A stretch of 64,000 bases of DNA from Arcicella lustrica (GCF_034930985.1 NZ_JAYGIM010000003.1:248001-312000); one strand, 5' to 3'. Shown: positions 15,612 to 25,666, counted from the stretch's first letter. Numbers and translations are program-made. Notes: generated by a model not told the origin, from the sequence alone.

Positions 15612-18600
15612 ATGAAAAAAGCCTTAATCATTCTAGTTTCGATTATTACTTTATTTGCTGTCGTGCTTTTTGCAGTGCCTTTCTTTTTTAAGGATACAAT
15701 TCAAGCAAAAGTCAACGAAGAAATTCAGAAAAAAGTAAAGGCAAAAGTTTATTATAATGATTTTGATTTATCTTTTTTCAAGCATTTTCCTTCATTAACC
15801 ATTTCTTTAACAGACTTTGGTGTGGTTGGATATTCCCCATTTGCAAGTGATACGTTGATACAAGCGAAGGAATTTTCTTTAGCAGCCGATTTAAAATCAA
15901 TTATTTCTGGCGATAAAGTTGCCATTAACTCAATCGCAATTGACAGCCCTAAAATCTTGGTTAAAGTATTGCCTGATGGCTCTGCCAATTATGATATTTA
16001 TAGAACAGATTCGCTACAAGTTCAGCAAGAAGAGACAAAAACCAAAAGTAATTTTAATGTCGGAATTGAATCATGGAAGTTGACCAACGGACAAATTACT
16101 TATGATGATAGACTGAAGAACACTTTTGTATTACTTCAAAACATTACACATGAAGGTTCTGGAAATATTGGTGCTGAAATCTATGATTTGACGACCAATA
16201 CTCAGGTTGAAAAAGCATCTATCAGTTACGGAGGAACAGAATATTTGCACGACAAAACATTGTCGGCTGATATGAAAATCAATATTGACCAAGCAAAAAG
16301 CAAGTATTCTTTTACTAAAAATTCATGGAAAATCAATGATTTCACCTTGAATTTTGATGGCTCAGTAGCCATGCCCGATACTTCAAATATTGTTTTAGAC
16401 ATTACCTATTCTTCGCCAGAAAACACTTTCAAAAACTTACTTTCATTAGTCCCAAATATCTACACAGATAAATTCAAAGATGTTGATGCTGATGGAAATG
16501 TACAATTTAATGGTTTTGTAAAAGGAACGATGAATCCTACTTCATTTCCTACTTATGCCTTCAATTTATTGGTAGAAAATGCCATGTTCCAATATCCCAA
16601 TTTACCAACGGCAGTTACTGGAATTAACCTTGATTTTAAAGCAAGTAATAGCACAAACGACCTGAATAATTCGGTATTGAACATCAAGAAATTCAATATG
16701 AATTTGGGCAAAAACCCTATCAATGCACGTGCTTTGATAGAAGGTTTGGGAAAATCAAAAGTAGATGCGGATGTGGTTGCGAAAATTGATTTACAACAAA
16801 TTGGGCAAATTTTCCCGATGAAAGGCTTAGAAATGCGTGGACTTTACAGCATGGATTTAAAAGCAAAAGGTACTTATGATTCACTGACAAAAGCATTTCC
16901 ACAAGTAAATGCAGTAATGAGTTTAGCGAACGGATACATTAAGTCGGACCAATTTCCACAACCCATTCAAGACCTTAATGTTAAAGCCAATTTAGTGAAT
17001 ACCAACGCTGCTTTAGCTTCTACTCGTTTGGCCATTACGGAGATGAGAATGGTTTTAGATGGCGAACCTTTTACGGCTAATGGAGTAATTGAAAACTTTG
17101 AAAATTACAATTGGGATATTAAAGCAAAGGGAAAAATAGATTTAACCAAAATGACCAAAATCTATCCTTTGACTGACATGACTTTGAAAGGAAAAATTGA
17201 TGCAGATATAGAAACCAAAGGAAAAATGTCGGACGTGAAAGCAAAACGTTATGCTAGTTTGCCTACTTCTGGAAAAGCAACCATGCAAAATTTTGAATTT
17301 GTATCAAAGGAATACCCACAAGGAGTAAAAGTTACTTCTGCGGACATGACTTTCACACCAACAGCCATCAAAGTAACAAATGCAAAGGGTTTCTTAGGAA
17401 CAAGTGATTTTGTGGCAGATGGAACATTTACCAATTACATGGATTATGCCTTGAACAACGGAACTGTAAAAGGTAAAATGAACGTAAAATCGAATAAATT
17501 CAATGTGAATGAATGGATGACGGATAGTCCAAAAACTACTACTGCTGGAGGAACTACACAGCCGTTACAAGTAGTTGAAATTCCTAAAAATATTGAGTTG
17601 GTGATGGATTCGGATATTGGAGAAGCACTGTATAGTCAGATGAAAATGCAAAATATCAAAGGTGCTTTAGTCGTAGGAAATGGCGCAGTAAAAATGCAAA
17701 ACGTGGCTTTTCAATCTTTGGGAGGGAAATTCACGACGAGCGGAACTTACAATACTTCCAATTTAGCACATCCTTTATTTGACTTCGCCTTGAATCTTGA
17801 AAACATTGAAATTGCTCAGGCTTATCAACATCTAAATATCGTAAAATCCTTGATGCCAGTAGCGCAATATTTAATTGGCAATGTAACTTCTAAATTACAA
17901 ATCGGTGGAGAATTAGGACAAGATATGATGCCAAAAATCAATTCTTTGACTGGCGATGGCTTGATGAAAATTTTACAAGCTACTATTTCAGAAAGTAATC
18001 CTTTGGTTCAGAAATTGGTAGAAACTACGAAAATTGCTAAATTAAAAGATACCAAATTGAGTAATTTATTAATGCAATTTGAAATAAAAGATGGAACATT
18101 TGGCGTAAAACCATTTGATATTAAATTTGAAGATTATAAAATCACCGCCAGCGGTCGCCATGGTTTAACGGGTTCAATGGATTATAATTTACTTTTAGAT
18201 GTACCTTCTGGCAAAATTGGCGAAGCTTTTGGCAATGTATTTCAAAAATGGACAGGTAAAAATCTTCAAGGAACAGATAGAGTAAAATTTGATTTACAGT
18301 TAGGTGGAACACTCAAAAACCCAGCTTTTGGTTTTAAAGGAAGTAGTACTGCCAATTCTTTAAAAGATGTTGCCAAAGCTACTTTGCAAGCACAAATTGA
18401 TGAAGGCAAAAACAAAGTATTAGACCAACTTAATATCAAAAAAGATGCCTTGCCTGCGCAAATTTTAGACAAAGATGCAATGGAAGCAAAGGCAAAAGCT
18501 ACAGCGGATAGTATCAAGAAAGCAGCGGCAGACAAAGCAAAAAAACTATTAGAAAGTCAGAAGAAAAGCGTTATCAATGGACTTTTCAATAAATTTGGAA

Positions 18601-18626
18601 AACCTGCTAAAAAAGATACAGTTTAG
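15612..18626 (+). CDS. AsmA-like C-terminal region protein
   Basis: A 1004-residue protein with an N-terminal membrane anchor (about residues 4-28) followed by a very long repetitive beta-rich region and an AsmA C-terminal-like domain (about 700-920, 'KLQIGGELGQDMMPKINSLTGDG', 'SGRHGLTGSMDYNLLLDVP'). The last ~80 residues are a charged Lys/Ala helix. AsmA-like proteins (TamB/YhdP relatives) form hydrophobic grooves that bridge inner and outer membranes and move phospholipid. That role is an inference from the fold. Confidence 0.85.
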   Translation: MKKALIILVSIITLFAVVLFAVPFFFKDTIQAKVNEEIQKKVKAKVYYNDFDLSFFKHFPSLTISLTDFGVVGYSPFASDTLIQAKEFSLAADLKSIISGDKVAINSIAIDSPKILVKVLPDGSANYDIYRTDSLQVQQEETKTKSNFNVGIESWKLTNGQITYDDRLKNTFVLLQNITHEGSGNIGAEIYDLTTNTQVEKASISYGGTEYLHDKTLSADMKINIDQAKSKYSFTKNSWKINDFTLNFDGSVAMPDTSNIVLDITYSSPENTFKNLLSLVPNIYTDKFKDVDADGNVQFNGFVKGTMNPTSFPTYAFNLLVENAMFQYPNLPTAVTGINLDFKASNSTNDLNNSVLNIKKFNMNLGKNPINARALIEGLGKSKVDADVVAKIDLQQIGQIFPMKGLEMRGLYSMDLKAKGTYDSLTKAFPQVNAVMSLANGYIKSDQFPQPIQDLNVKANLVNTNAALASTRLAITEMRMVLDGEPFTANGVIENFENYNWDIKAKGKIDLTKMTKIYPLTDMTLKGKIDADIETKGKMSDVKAKRYASLPTSGKATMQNFEFVSKEYPQGVKVTSADMTFTPTAIKVTNAKGFLGTSDFVADGTFTNYMDYALNNGTVKGKMNVKSNKFNVNEWMTDSPKTTTAGGTTQPLQVVEIPKNIELVMDSDIGEALYSQMKMQNIKGALVVGNGAVKMQNVAFQSLGGKFTTSGTYNTSNLAHPLFDFALNLENIEIAQAYQHLNIVKSLMPVAQYLIGNVTSKLQIGGELGQDMMPKINSLTGDGLMKILQATISESNPLVQKLVETTKIAKLKDTKLSNLLMQFEIKDGTFGVKPFDIKFEDYKITASGRHGLTGSMDYNLLLDVPSGKIGEAFGNVFQKWTGKNLQGTDRVKFDLQLGGTLKNPAFGFKGSSTANSLKDVAKATLQAQIDEGKNKVLDQLNIKKDALPAQILDKDAMEAKAKATADSIKKAAADKAKKLLESQKKSVINGLFNKFGKPAKKDTV

Positions 18627-18719
18627 TTTAAGTGGTTGGTGATTAAAATTTTCAGGAAGCATTGCATATAATTTAAAGACAATTCTAATCACTAAGAACT
18701 AAAAAAATCACTAAGTAAA

Positions 18720-19229
18720 ATGGTTACTTTCACAGCGATACTTCAAAAGTTTGATAAGAAAGGAGAAAAAACTGGTTGGACTTATTTTGAAGTACCAGCG
18801 GATATTGCACAGCAAATCAAAGCGGATACTCGTGTAAGTTTTAGAGTAAAAGGTCAAATAGATGAATTTTCGATAAAATTAGTCGCTCTTATTCCAATGG
18901 GTGAGGGCGATTTTATTTTGCCCATTAATGCACAAATAAGGAAAGGGATTCGAAAAACTGAAGGTGCAAGCGTACAAGTAAGTTTGGAAGAAGATAAAAG
19001 TGAGTTAACCATTTCTCCTGAACTATTAATATGCCTAGAAGATGATGTCGTTGCCTCAAAAGCTTTTCATGCAATGCCCAAAAGTCACCAATTTTATTAC
19101 AGTAAATGGATTGAATCAGCAAAAACTATTGAAACTAAAACCAAACGCATCGCTATGACTGTCCAAAGCCTAGCAATGGGTATGGATTACGGGCAAATGT
19201 TGAGGTATTTTAGAGATTTAGGAAAGTAA
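18720..19229 (+). CDS. DUF1905 / YdeI-OmpD-associated family protein
   Basis: A 169-residue protein with an N-terminal DUF1905 beta-barrel domain (residues 1-85, 'GWTYFEVPADIAQQIKADTRVSFRVKG') and a C-terminal YdeI/bacteriocin-resistance-like helical segment ('HQFYYSKWIESAKTIETKTKRI'). The combination is common in Bacteroidota; its function is not established. The leader ends with 'aaaaaaatcactaa', a word also seen in the TPM leader. Confidence 0.85.
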   Translation: MVTFTAILQKFDKKGEKTGWTYFEVPADIAQQIKADTRVSFRVKGQIDEFSIKLVALIPMGEGDFILPINAQIRKGIRKTEGASVQVSLEEDKSELTISPELLICLEDDVVASKAFHAMPKSHQFYYSKWIESAKTIETKTKRIAMTVQSLAMGMDYGQMLRYFRDLGK

Positions 19230-19253
19230 AGTTTTGATAGATATTCCAACAAA

Positions 19254-19287
19254 AAACCCACAAGAACTTGAATCCTTGTGGGTTTAA
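19254..19287. terminator. Bidirectional terminator between the DUF1905 gene and gyrB
   Basis: A hairpin AAACCCACAAG against CTTGTGGGTTT with A and T runs on both sides, placed between convergent stops at 19229 and 19311. Confidence 0.85.
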
Positions 19288-19310
19288 TATTTTATCATGA
19301 CTAATATTAA

Positions 19311-21278
19311 CTACACATCAATTTTAGCATATTTGGCATTTTTCTCAATAAATTCTCTACGTGGTGGTACTTCATCACCCATCAACATTGAGAACAAATG
19401 GTCAGCTTCAACAGCAGATTCAATGGTTACTTGTTTCAAAGTACGAGTCTCTGGATTCATCGTAGTTTCCCACAATTGTTCAGCGTTCATCTCTCCAAGA
19501 CCTTTGTAACGTTGTACGCCAACAGAGTCCTCTTTACCATTACCAGCAATACGTTTGATAGCTTGCTCACGTTGGGTTTCAGTCCAACAATATTCCATTT
19601 GTTGTCCTTTTTTCACTTGGTACAATGGCGGTTGAGCAATGTAGATATATCCTTTATCCAATAAATCTTTCATATAACGGAAGAAGAAAGTCAAAATCAA
19701 CGTTCTAATGTGAGAACCATCGACATCGGCATCCGTCATGATGATTACTTTATGGTAGCGTAGTTTTTCAGTATTCAAGGCTCTTTCATCGCCATCTCTA
19801 CCAAAACTTACTCCTAAAGCAGTAATCATATTCTTGATTTCTTCACTTTCGTAAATCTTATATTCTTGCGCTTTTTCAACGTTCAAGATTTTACCTCTTA
19901 ATGGCAAAATTGCTTGGAATGCACGGTTACGACCTTGTTTGGCTGTTCCACCTGCCGAGTCCCCTTCTACTAAGTACAATTCGCAAACGTGTGGATCATT
20001 ATCAGAACAGTCAGCTAGTTTTCCCGGTAAAGAGTTTCCACCTAAAACGGTTTTACGCTGAACCATTTCTCGAGCTTTACGAGCAGCATGACGAGCCTGA
20101 GCCGCCAATACAACTTTCGCAACAATCTGACGAGCTTCTTTTGGATGTTCTTCCAACCAAGATTCTAGCATATCAGACATCGCTGCAGAAACCGCACCTG
20201 AAACTTCACCGTTACCTAATTTAGTTTTGGTTTGTCCTTCAAATTGTGGTTCTGCTACTTTTACAGAGATTACCGCCGTTAAACCTTCACGGAAGTCATC
20301 TCCAACAATATCAATTTTTAATTTATCTAAAGCACCTGATTTATCCGCATAGTTTTTCAAAGTACGAGTCAAAGCACCACGGAAACCTGCTACGTGTGTA
20401 CCGCCTTCAATAGTATTGATGTTGTTTACATACGACACTACATTTTCTGTGTATGAAGTATTGTACATCATCGCTACTTGTACTGGAACACCGTTTTTAT
20501 CACCTTCCATGTAGATTGGTGCTTCAATGATTTTATCACGACTAGCATCCAAATACAATACAAATTCACTTAAACCACCTTCTGAGTAGAATAAATCAGT
20601 TTTAGGTTCGCCATTTTCATCTAAATCACGAAGGTCGGTCAAACTAATTTTGATACCAGCATTCAAGAATGAAAGTTCACGTAAACGACCTGCAACGGTT
20701 TCGTACTTATATTCTGTTACTGTAAAAATTGTTTCATCCGGCTTGAAAGTAACGGTTGTTCCGTGATTTTCAGTTGTTCCAATTTCTCTTACAGCATATT
20801 GTGGAATACCTATTTTATATTCTTGTTCAAATACTTTTCCTTCACGGTAAACAGTAACTTTCAAATCTGTAGAAAGCGCATTCACACAAGAAACCCCCAC
20901 ACCGTGCAAACCACCAGATACTTTATAAGTGTCTTTATCGAATTTACCACCAGCGTGTAGTACAGTCATTACAACTTCTAAAGCCGATTTTTTCTCTTTT
21001 GTGTGCATTCCCGTTGGAATACCACGACCGTTATCTTCAACAGTAATTGAATTATTGGTATTGATGGTTACTTTAATCGTATCACAATGACCCGCAAGCG
21101 CCTCATCAATTGAGTTATCAACAACTTCCCAAATTAAGTGATGAAGCCCTTTAAAGCCCGTATCACCAATATACATGGATGGACGTTTTCTTACTGCCTC
21201 TAGGCCCTCAAGGACCTGTATGTTATCGGCATCATAATTTGCTCTACTGTTTTCTTCTGGTTCTTGAAATTCTGACAT
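19311..21278 (-). CDS. gyrB: DNA gyrase subunit B
   Basis: A 655-residue type IIA topoisomerase ATPase subunit. The GHKL ATPase domain shows 'EVVDNSIDEALAGHCD' and 'DNGRGIPTGMH'; the transducer follows; the Toprim domain shows 'LYLVEGDSAGG' and 'IIMTDADVDGSHIRTLIL'; the C-terminus carries 'QRYKGLGEMNAEQLWETTMNP'. Length and tail match GyrB better than ParE. With GyrA it introduces negative supercoils. gyrA is not in the window. A gap of 346 bases lies upstream. Confidence 0.96.
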   Translation of the reverse strand: MSEFQEPEENSRANYDADNIQVLEGLEAVRKRPSMYIGDTGFKGLHHLIWEVVDNSIDEALAGHCDTIKVTINTNNSITVEDNGRGIPTGMHTKEKKSALEVVMTVLHAGGKFDKDTYKVSGGLHGVGVSCVNALSTDLKVTVYREGKVFEQEYKIGIPQYAVREIGTTENHGTTVTFKPDETIFTVTEYKYETVAGRLRELSFLNAGIKISLTDLRDLDENGEPKTDLFYSEGGLSEFVLYLDASRDKIIEAPIYMEGDKNGVPVQVAMMYNTSYTENVVSYVNNINTIEGGTHVAGFRGALTRTLKNYADKSGALDKLKIDIVGDDFREGLTAVISVKVAEPQFEGQTKTKLGNGEVSGAVSAAMSDMLESWLEEHPKEARQIVAKVVLAAQARHAARKAREMVQRKTVLGGNSLPGKLADCSDNDPHVCELYLVEGDSAGGTAKQGRNRAFQAILPLRGKILNVEKAQEYKIYESEEIKNMITALGVSFGRDGDERALNTEKLRYHKVIIMTDADVDGSHIRTLILTFFFRYMKDLLDKGYIYIAQPPLYQVKKGQQMEYCWTETQREQAIKRIAGNGKEDSVGVQRYKGLGEMNAEQLWETTMNPETRTLKQVTIESAVEADHLFSMLMGDEVPPRREFIEKNAKYAKIDV

Positions 21279-21624
21279 ATTTTATTTGATTTTGGAAGGT
21301 TGACCTTAGAGGTCGTTCATATTTTCTATATAAACGACAAAATCACCTCTTCCATTTTCATTTATATTTTTTGAAGATTTTTGTAACGTGGTCTTTTAAT
21401 TACGCAATTTGCTTTATTTCCAATTAAAAAGTAAAAATACAAAAAACCTATCAAATCATCTAACGTTTGTGGTTTTTTGCGTAGAATTCGGGCTAAAAAT
21501 GGGGCTTTTTTCTAGAATTGATGAAATGAAAATTTAGCTTGCATTTTACTCGTTAAAATAAGGCAAAAAACCTCGCTCAAATCATGAGCGAGGTTCTATA
21601 AAAATCATTTTAAATTCCTGATTT
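21279..21624. other. gyrB leader region and purH 3' end
   Basis: This gap holds the gyrB promoter on the minus strand, which I cannot place exactly. A short palindrome (GACCT-tAG-AGGTC, about 21302-21314) sits close to the gyrB start, and the purH terminator lies at the far end. No open frame of note is present. Confidence 0.4.
21568..21597 (-). terminator. Rho-independent terminator of purH
   Basis: A ten-base stem AACCTCGCTC against GAGCGAGGTT with a seven-base loop. On the minus strand it ends in a T run, 28 bases past the purH stop. Confidence 0.85.
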
Positions 21625-23145
21625 TTAGTGCTTAAAGTGTCTTACACCAGTCATTACCATTGCTAAATCATTAGCATCGCAATAAGCTACAGAATCTTTG
21701 TCTTTAATTGAACCTCCTGGCTGAACTACCGCAGTAATTCCAGCTTTGTGTGCAATCTCAACACAGTCAGGGAATGGGAAGAAAGCATCAGAAGCCATTA
21801 CTGAACCTTGTAAATCAAAACCAAATTCAGCTGCTTTGTCAATCGCTTGTTTCAAAGCATCTACTCTTGAAGTTTGACCAACACCAGAAGCTAAAAGTTG
21901 ACCTTCTTTTGCTAAAATGATAGTATTTGATTTTGTATGTTTACAGATTTTCAACGCAAATTCTAAAGCACGTAATTCTGAATCAGTGGGTGCTTTTGTC
22001 GTTACAGTTTTGAAATCAGCAACAGTTTCAGTAGCTAAATCTTTATCTTGTTCCAATACACCATTCAACAATGTTTTGAACATCATTTTTGAATTTTGCA
22101 CAGGTTTACGTTTCAATAAAATACGGTTTTTCTTCGATTTTAATACTTCTAAAGCTTCTTCAGTAAAATCTGGAGCAATTAAAATTTCGAAGAATAAAGT
22201 ATTCATTTCTTCTGCCGCAGCTTTATCAACTGTCCCATTAGTTGCTAAAACGCCACCAAAAGCAGAAATAGTATCACAAGCAAAAGCATTCAAATACGCT
22301 TGGTGAACAGTTTCAGCAGAAGCTACACCGCAAGCATTCGTATGTTTAATGATAACAAAAGAAGTTTCTTTGAATTCATCCAACAAAGTAATACAAGCAT
22401 CAACGTCCACAAGGTTGTTGTACGACAACTCTTTTCCGTGCAATTTATCAAACAAAGCCGCTAAATCACCGTAAAAAGTAGCAGATTGATGTGGGTTTTC
22501 GCCATAACGAAGGGTACTTTGTGGCAACGATTTAAAATCGTAAATATCAGTTTTATTGCCATTAAAATATGCATGAATAGCAGTATCGTAATGAGAAGAA
22601 GTACCAAAAGCCAACATCGCAAAACGCTTACGGTCTGATAAATCAGTTCCGCAGTTTTTAGCTTGTAAAATAGAAAGTACTTCAGCATATTGTGTACGTG
22701 ACGAAACTATCAATACGTCGTTGAAGTTTTTCGCTGCACCACGAATTAAAGAAATACCACCGATGTCAATTTTCTCAATAATATCATCTTCAGATGCTCC
22801 ACTCGCAACAGTTTCCTCGAAAGGATATAAATCAACAATCACTAAATCAATTGAAGGAATTTCATATTGAGCAGCCGTAGCTACATCGCCTTCATGATCA
22901 CGACGATAAAGAATACCACCGAAAACTTTTGGATGAAGTGTTTTTACTCTTCCTCCGAAAATAGAAGGATAACTTGTTAGGTCTTCAACTGCCGTAACAG
23001 GAATACCTAATTCTTCAATAAAAGTTTGCGTACCACCCGTCGAGTATAATTTTACTCCATTTTGATGAAGTAATTCGACAATCGGAGCAAGTCCGTCTTT
23101 GTAATAAACCGAAATAAGAGCTGATTGTATTTTTTTGGAAGACAT
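21625..23145 (-). CDS. purH: Bifunctional AICAR transformylase / IMP cyclohydrolase
   Basis: A 506-residue PurH. The N-terminal MGS-like IMP cyclohydrolase domain (about 1-195) has 'STGGTQTFIEELGIPVTAVEDLTSYPSIFGGRVKTLHPKVFGGIL'-type sequence features; the C-terminal AICARFT domain has 'LRYGENPHQSA', 'NNLVDVDAC', 'IIKHTNACGVA' and 'SDAFFPFPD'. It performs the last two steps of IMP synthesis. It is transcribed alone, with its own terminator, so it is not part of a purine operon here. Confidence 0.96.
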   Translation of the reverse strand: MSSKKIQSALISVYYKDGLAPIVELLHQNGVKLYSTGGTQTFIEELGIPVTAVEDLTSYPSIFGGRVKTLHPKVFGGILYRRDHEGDVATAAQYEIPSIDLVIVDLYPFEETVASGASEDDIIEKIDIGGISLIRGAAKNFNDVLIVSSRTQYAEVLSILQAKNCGTDLSDRKRFAMLAFGTSSHYDTAIHAYFNGNKTDIYDFKSLPQSTLRYGENPHQSATFYGDLAALFDKLHGKELSYNNLVDVDACITLLDEFKETSFVIIKHTNACGVASAETVHQAYLNAFACDTISAFGGVLATNGTVDKAAAEEMNTLFFEILIAPDFTEEALEVLKSKKNRILLKRKPVQNSKMMFKTLLNGVLEQDKDLATETVADFKTVTTKAPTDSELRALEFALKICKHTKSNTIILAKEGQLLASGVGQTSRVDALKQAIDKAAEFGFDLQGSVMASDAFFPFPDCVEIAHKAGITAVVQPGGSIKDKDSVAYCDANDLAMVMTGVRHFKH

Positions 23146-23208
23146 GATTTTGGGATTCTGAGCAACAAGTAATTTACCTATAACTCAAAGATTGTTCAAA
23201 CGAAGATG

Positions 23209-23216
23209 CAAAATTA
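23209..23216 (-). promoter_or_regulatory. Candidate -7 element of purH
   Basis: TAATTTTG on the minus strand fits TAnnTTTG and lies 64 bases before the purH start. No clear -33 partner is visible. Confidence 0.45.
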
Positions 23217-23302
23217 ATAGATTTTGTATTTTTCATAGTATTTTCAACGAAAATTATCCGAATACAGTGATTATTTTTAGATTAATTTCTTTCAAAAAGC
23301 AC

Positions 23303-23335
23303 AAAAGCCAGTGAAAATCATTTTCACTGGCTTTT
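23303..23335 (-). terminator. Rho-independent terminator of the Ddl-like gene
   Basis: A perfect 15-base stem (AAAAGCCAGTGAAAA against TTTTCACTGGCTTTT) with a three-base loop lies just past the Ddl-like stop on the minus strand. Confidence 0.9.
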
Positions 23336-23358
23336 GAAGTAATCAATAAAACTATTTT

Positions 23359-25155
23359 TTATAGATATACAGGCAAATCAATGCTGAAATCAATCGTACA
23401 AATTGACGTTAAATCTACGATTTCAGTCAATTTTTCACGAGAAATTTGTTCTACTACTCCTACTTTTTTACCAGTATAATGTAAAGTGATTTTTTCGGCT
23501 TTAATTCTGGTTTCTGCAATTAAAGGATGAATTGAACCATCCAATACTTTAGCAATATCTTCGGCAAATTCCTTGAACATCAAATTGGTTGGCAATAAGT
23601 ACAATTCTTCATTCAAATGACTTTCACCTGTTACAAAAACTGGAACTGGATAAAATTCTGTAGAAGCCGCTAACGTTGAATATACTTTTCTAGCTTTTAC
23701 AAAACTTTCTTCTTGGGCTTCTGGTGAAAATCCTCCGAAAATAATTGCTACTTTTTGTCTATCATCAATGTCTTCAATTCTTTTGGCAATTGCCCCATCA
23801 AGTTTCGTTAATAATTGCTGAAACTTGAAAGTACTTTTGCCAGTACGCATTCTTTCACGAATCGACTGACGAATAAAGTACGTTATAGAATCCGTCACAT
23901 TCAAACCAATTTCTGCCATTTGTTTAAAAATGATAGAAGTTGGCGACATTCCCGGAATGGTGTTTGGGTCGTGCAAAAGTACTTTACCTTCTGGCGTAAC
24001 AAAACCGTCGATACGAGTACAAACGCCAAATTTCAAGGAATCGAAAGCTTTTTTCACATCCGCTTGTACTTGTTGATTGTTTTCTAAAGAGGTAGTAATC
24101 GGGATTTTCTTACGAGTAGCCGACGATTGATATTTTGCTTTAAAATCAAATACTTCAACATTTGCCACGATTTCGGTCGGAGGCAAAGCCACAGATTCGC
24201 AATCTGGATTTTGAATCACACCGCAACTAAATTCTTGTCCTTTTACAAAACCTTCAATCAAAACAGTATCTTCCGAATTCATTGAAATCAAGGCTACGTT
24301 TTCTTGAGATTGCTCGAAATGAGTTGAAATTTTTGTTAACAATTCAGCAGGATGATACACTACTTCACCATTCATCGAAACTGGCAAACCAATTCCTTCA
24401 TCCAAATTTGCCATTCTTTGTACAAATTCCTGATGCTCAACGCTATTCCATTCTTCTAAAGATACTTCTCTGATAAACAAACATTGTTTTACTGCTTTCA
24501 CGAAATCTTCGACCTCATCTTTTTTCACAAAAGCCACGCCAATTGATGAACCTTGATGCGGAGCTTTTACCACGAAAGGCAAACCTACTTGGACTTTTAT
24601 TTCTTCAAAAAGTTCGGTAGCATCTTTACTTTCAAAATATTCACGGCTAATACTGGTTGTTTTTTTATCCAAACCAACAGCCAAACGTATTAAATCATTT
24701 TGAGCAATTTTATCAATTCCGATAGATGAACCCATTAAGCTTGGTCCAGAATATGGTACTCCATACCATTCTAACAAACCTTGAATACTTCCGTCTTCAC
24801 AAGCTGGGCCGTGCATGGCGATAAATACAAAATCAAATTTCTTTGAAAATTGCTCTGGAGAAATGTGTTCGCCAACTTCTGCAATAATTTTATTTAATTC
24901 CTCTTCAGACAATTCCCCTAAAGATTCAACATAAATACTGTAATCACCTTGATAAGATTTCGGAGGATAAAAATCACGAATCGAAGCAGAATATACTAAT
25001 TCAGGTTTTAAAACAATAAAATTCCCAAGACCATCCACAAAAACAGGAATTGGTTCAAAAAGAGTTTTATCAATATTTTCCATTGCGGTTTTACCTCCAG
25101 CAAAACTGATTTCACGCTCACGAGCAGGCCCGCCAAAGAAGATGCCTATTTTCAT
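23359..25155 (-). CDS. D-alanine-D-alanine ligase-like ATP-grasp protein with extra C-terminal half domain
   Basis: A 598-residue protein, much longer than usual Ddl (300-370). Residues 1-120 form the Ddl N-domain ('FFGGPAREREISFAGG', 'MHGPACEDGSIQGLLEWYGVPYSG'); 120-430 the ATP-grasp region ('PFVVKAPHQGSSIGVAFV', 'LLHDPNTIPGMSPTS'). Residues about 465-598 begin again like a Ddl N-domain ('KVAIIFGGFSPEAQEESFVKARKV') and then stop. The ligase half joins two D-Ala for peptidoglycan precursors. The extra half could be regulatory or the remnant of a duplication. The natural stop and terminator argue against a recent frameshift. Confidence 0.85.
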   Translation of the reverse strand: MKIGIFFGGPAREREISFAGGKTAMENIDKTLFEPIPVFVDGLGNFIVLKPELVYSASIRDFYPPKSYQGDYSIYVESLGELSEEELNKIIAEVGEHISPEQFSKKFDFVFIAMHGPACEDGSIQGLLEWYGVPYSGPSLMGSSIGIDKIAQNDLIRLAVGLDKKTTSISREYFESKDATELFEEIKVQVGLPFVVKAPHQGSSIGVAFVKKDEVEDFVKAVKQCLFIREVSLEEWNSVEHQEFVQRMANLDEGIGLPVSMNGEVVYHPAELLTKISTHFEQSQENVALISMNSEDTVLIEGFVKGQEFSCGVIQNPDCESVALPPTEIVANVEVFDFKAKYQSSATRKKIPITTSLENNQQVQADVKKAFDSLKFGVCTRIDGFVTPEGKVLLHDPNTIPGMSPTSIIFKQMAEIGLNVTDSITYFIRQSIRERMRTGKSTFKFQQLLTKLDGAIAKRIEDIDDRQKVAIIFGGFSPEAQEESFVKARKVYSTLAASTEFYPVPVFVTGESHLNEELYLLPTNLMFKEFAEDIAKVLDGSIHPLIAETRIKAEKITLHYTGKKVGVVEQISREKLTEIVDLTSICTIDFSIDLPVYL

Positions 25156-25354
25156 AAAAGGAATTGATTTTTCGATGTTGAATGGATGAAAGAAAAATGG
25201 GTAACAGTTTGTTAAGCGTAATTGGCAAATAGTGATTAGTACAGAATCCTAATTATCAGTCATTTATAATAAATAAAAATGTCTCTATTAAAAAGACTGT
25301 AAGCCGAAAGCCGACGACCGAATTCCGAAAGCCTCTCCCACTAGCAAAGTTAAG

Positions 25355-25391
25355 AAAAAACCCTTGTAGAATTGTGCTACAAGGGTTTTTG
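25355..25391 (-). terminator. Rho-independent terminator of the mrp-nifU pair
   Basis: A stem AAAAACCCTTGTAG against CTACAAGGGTTTTT with a seven-base loop, 24 bases past the NifU-like stop on the minus strand. Confidence 0.9.
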
Positions 25392-25414
25392 ATTTATGAC
25401 TAATTCATACAGAA

Positions 25415-25666
25415 TTACATATTTACTGCTTCTACTTTAATAATTTCTGGTACTTCACGAAGAATGGTTTCTTCAATACCTCCACGGAAAGTCATTGCAG
25501 ACATCGAACATGCACTACAAGCACCAACCAATTCGAGGCGAAGGATGTTACCATCTACAATCTCAAGTACTCTTACATTTCCTCCGTCGGCTACTAAGTA
25601 AGGACGAATTTTATCTAAGGCTTTTTCTATTTTTTCCTGTAAAGGATATTCAACGGTTGTTTCCAT
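25415..25666 (-). CDS. NifU C-terminal domain Fe-S scaffold/carrier protein
   Basis: An 83-residue protein from the ATG at 25666, which gives the usual N-terminus ahead of 'KIEKALDKIRPYLVADGG'; an in-frame start at 25726 adds 20 residues unlike the family. The CxxC at Cys50 and Cys53 ('GACSACSMS') holds a 4Fe-4S cluster. Such Nfu-type proteins pass clusters to apo-enzymes. It follows mrp on the same strand by 75 bases and shares a terminator with it, fitting a joint Fe-S assembly role. Confidence 0.9.
   Translation of the reverse strand: METTVEYPLQEKIEKALDKIRPYLVADGGNVRVLEIVDGNILRLELVGACSACSMSAMTFRGGIEETILREVPEIIKVEAVNM

Noticed and set aside
23146..23358. Frameshifted remainder of a second Ddl after the Ddl-like gene
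   Set aside because: The gap holds only a perfect terminator and the purH promoter region; no ATP-grasp residues appear in any frame.
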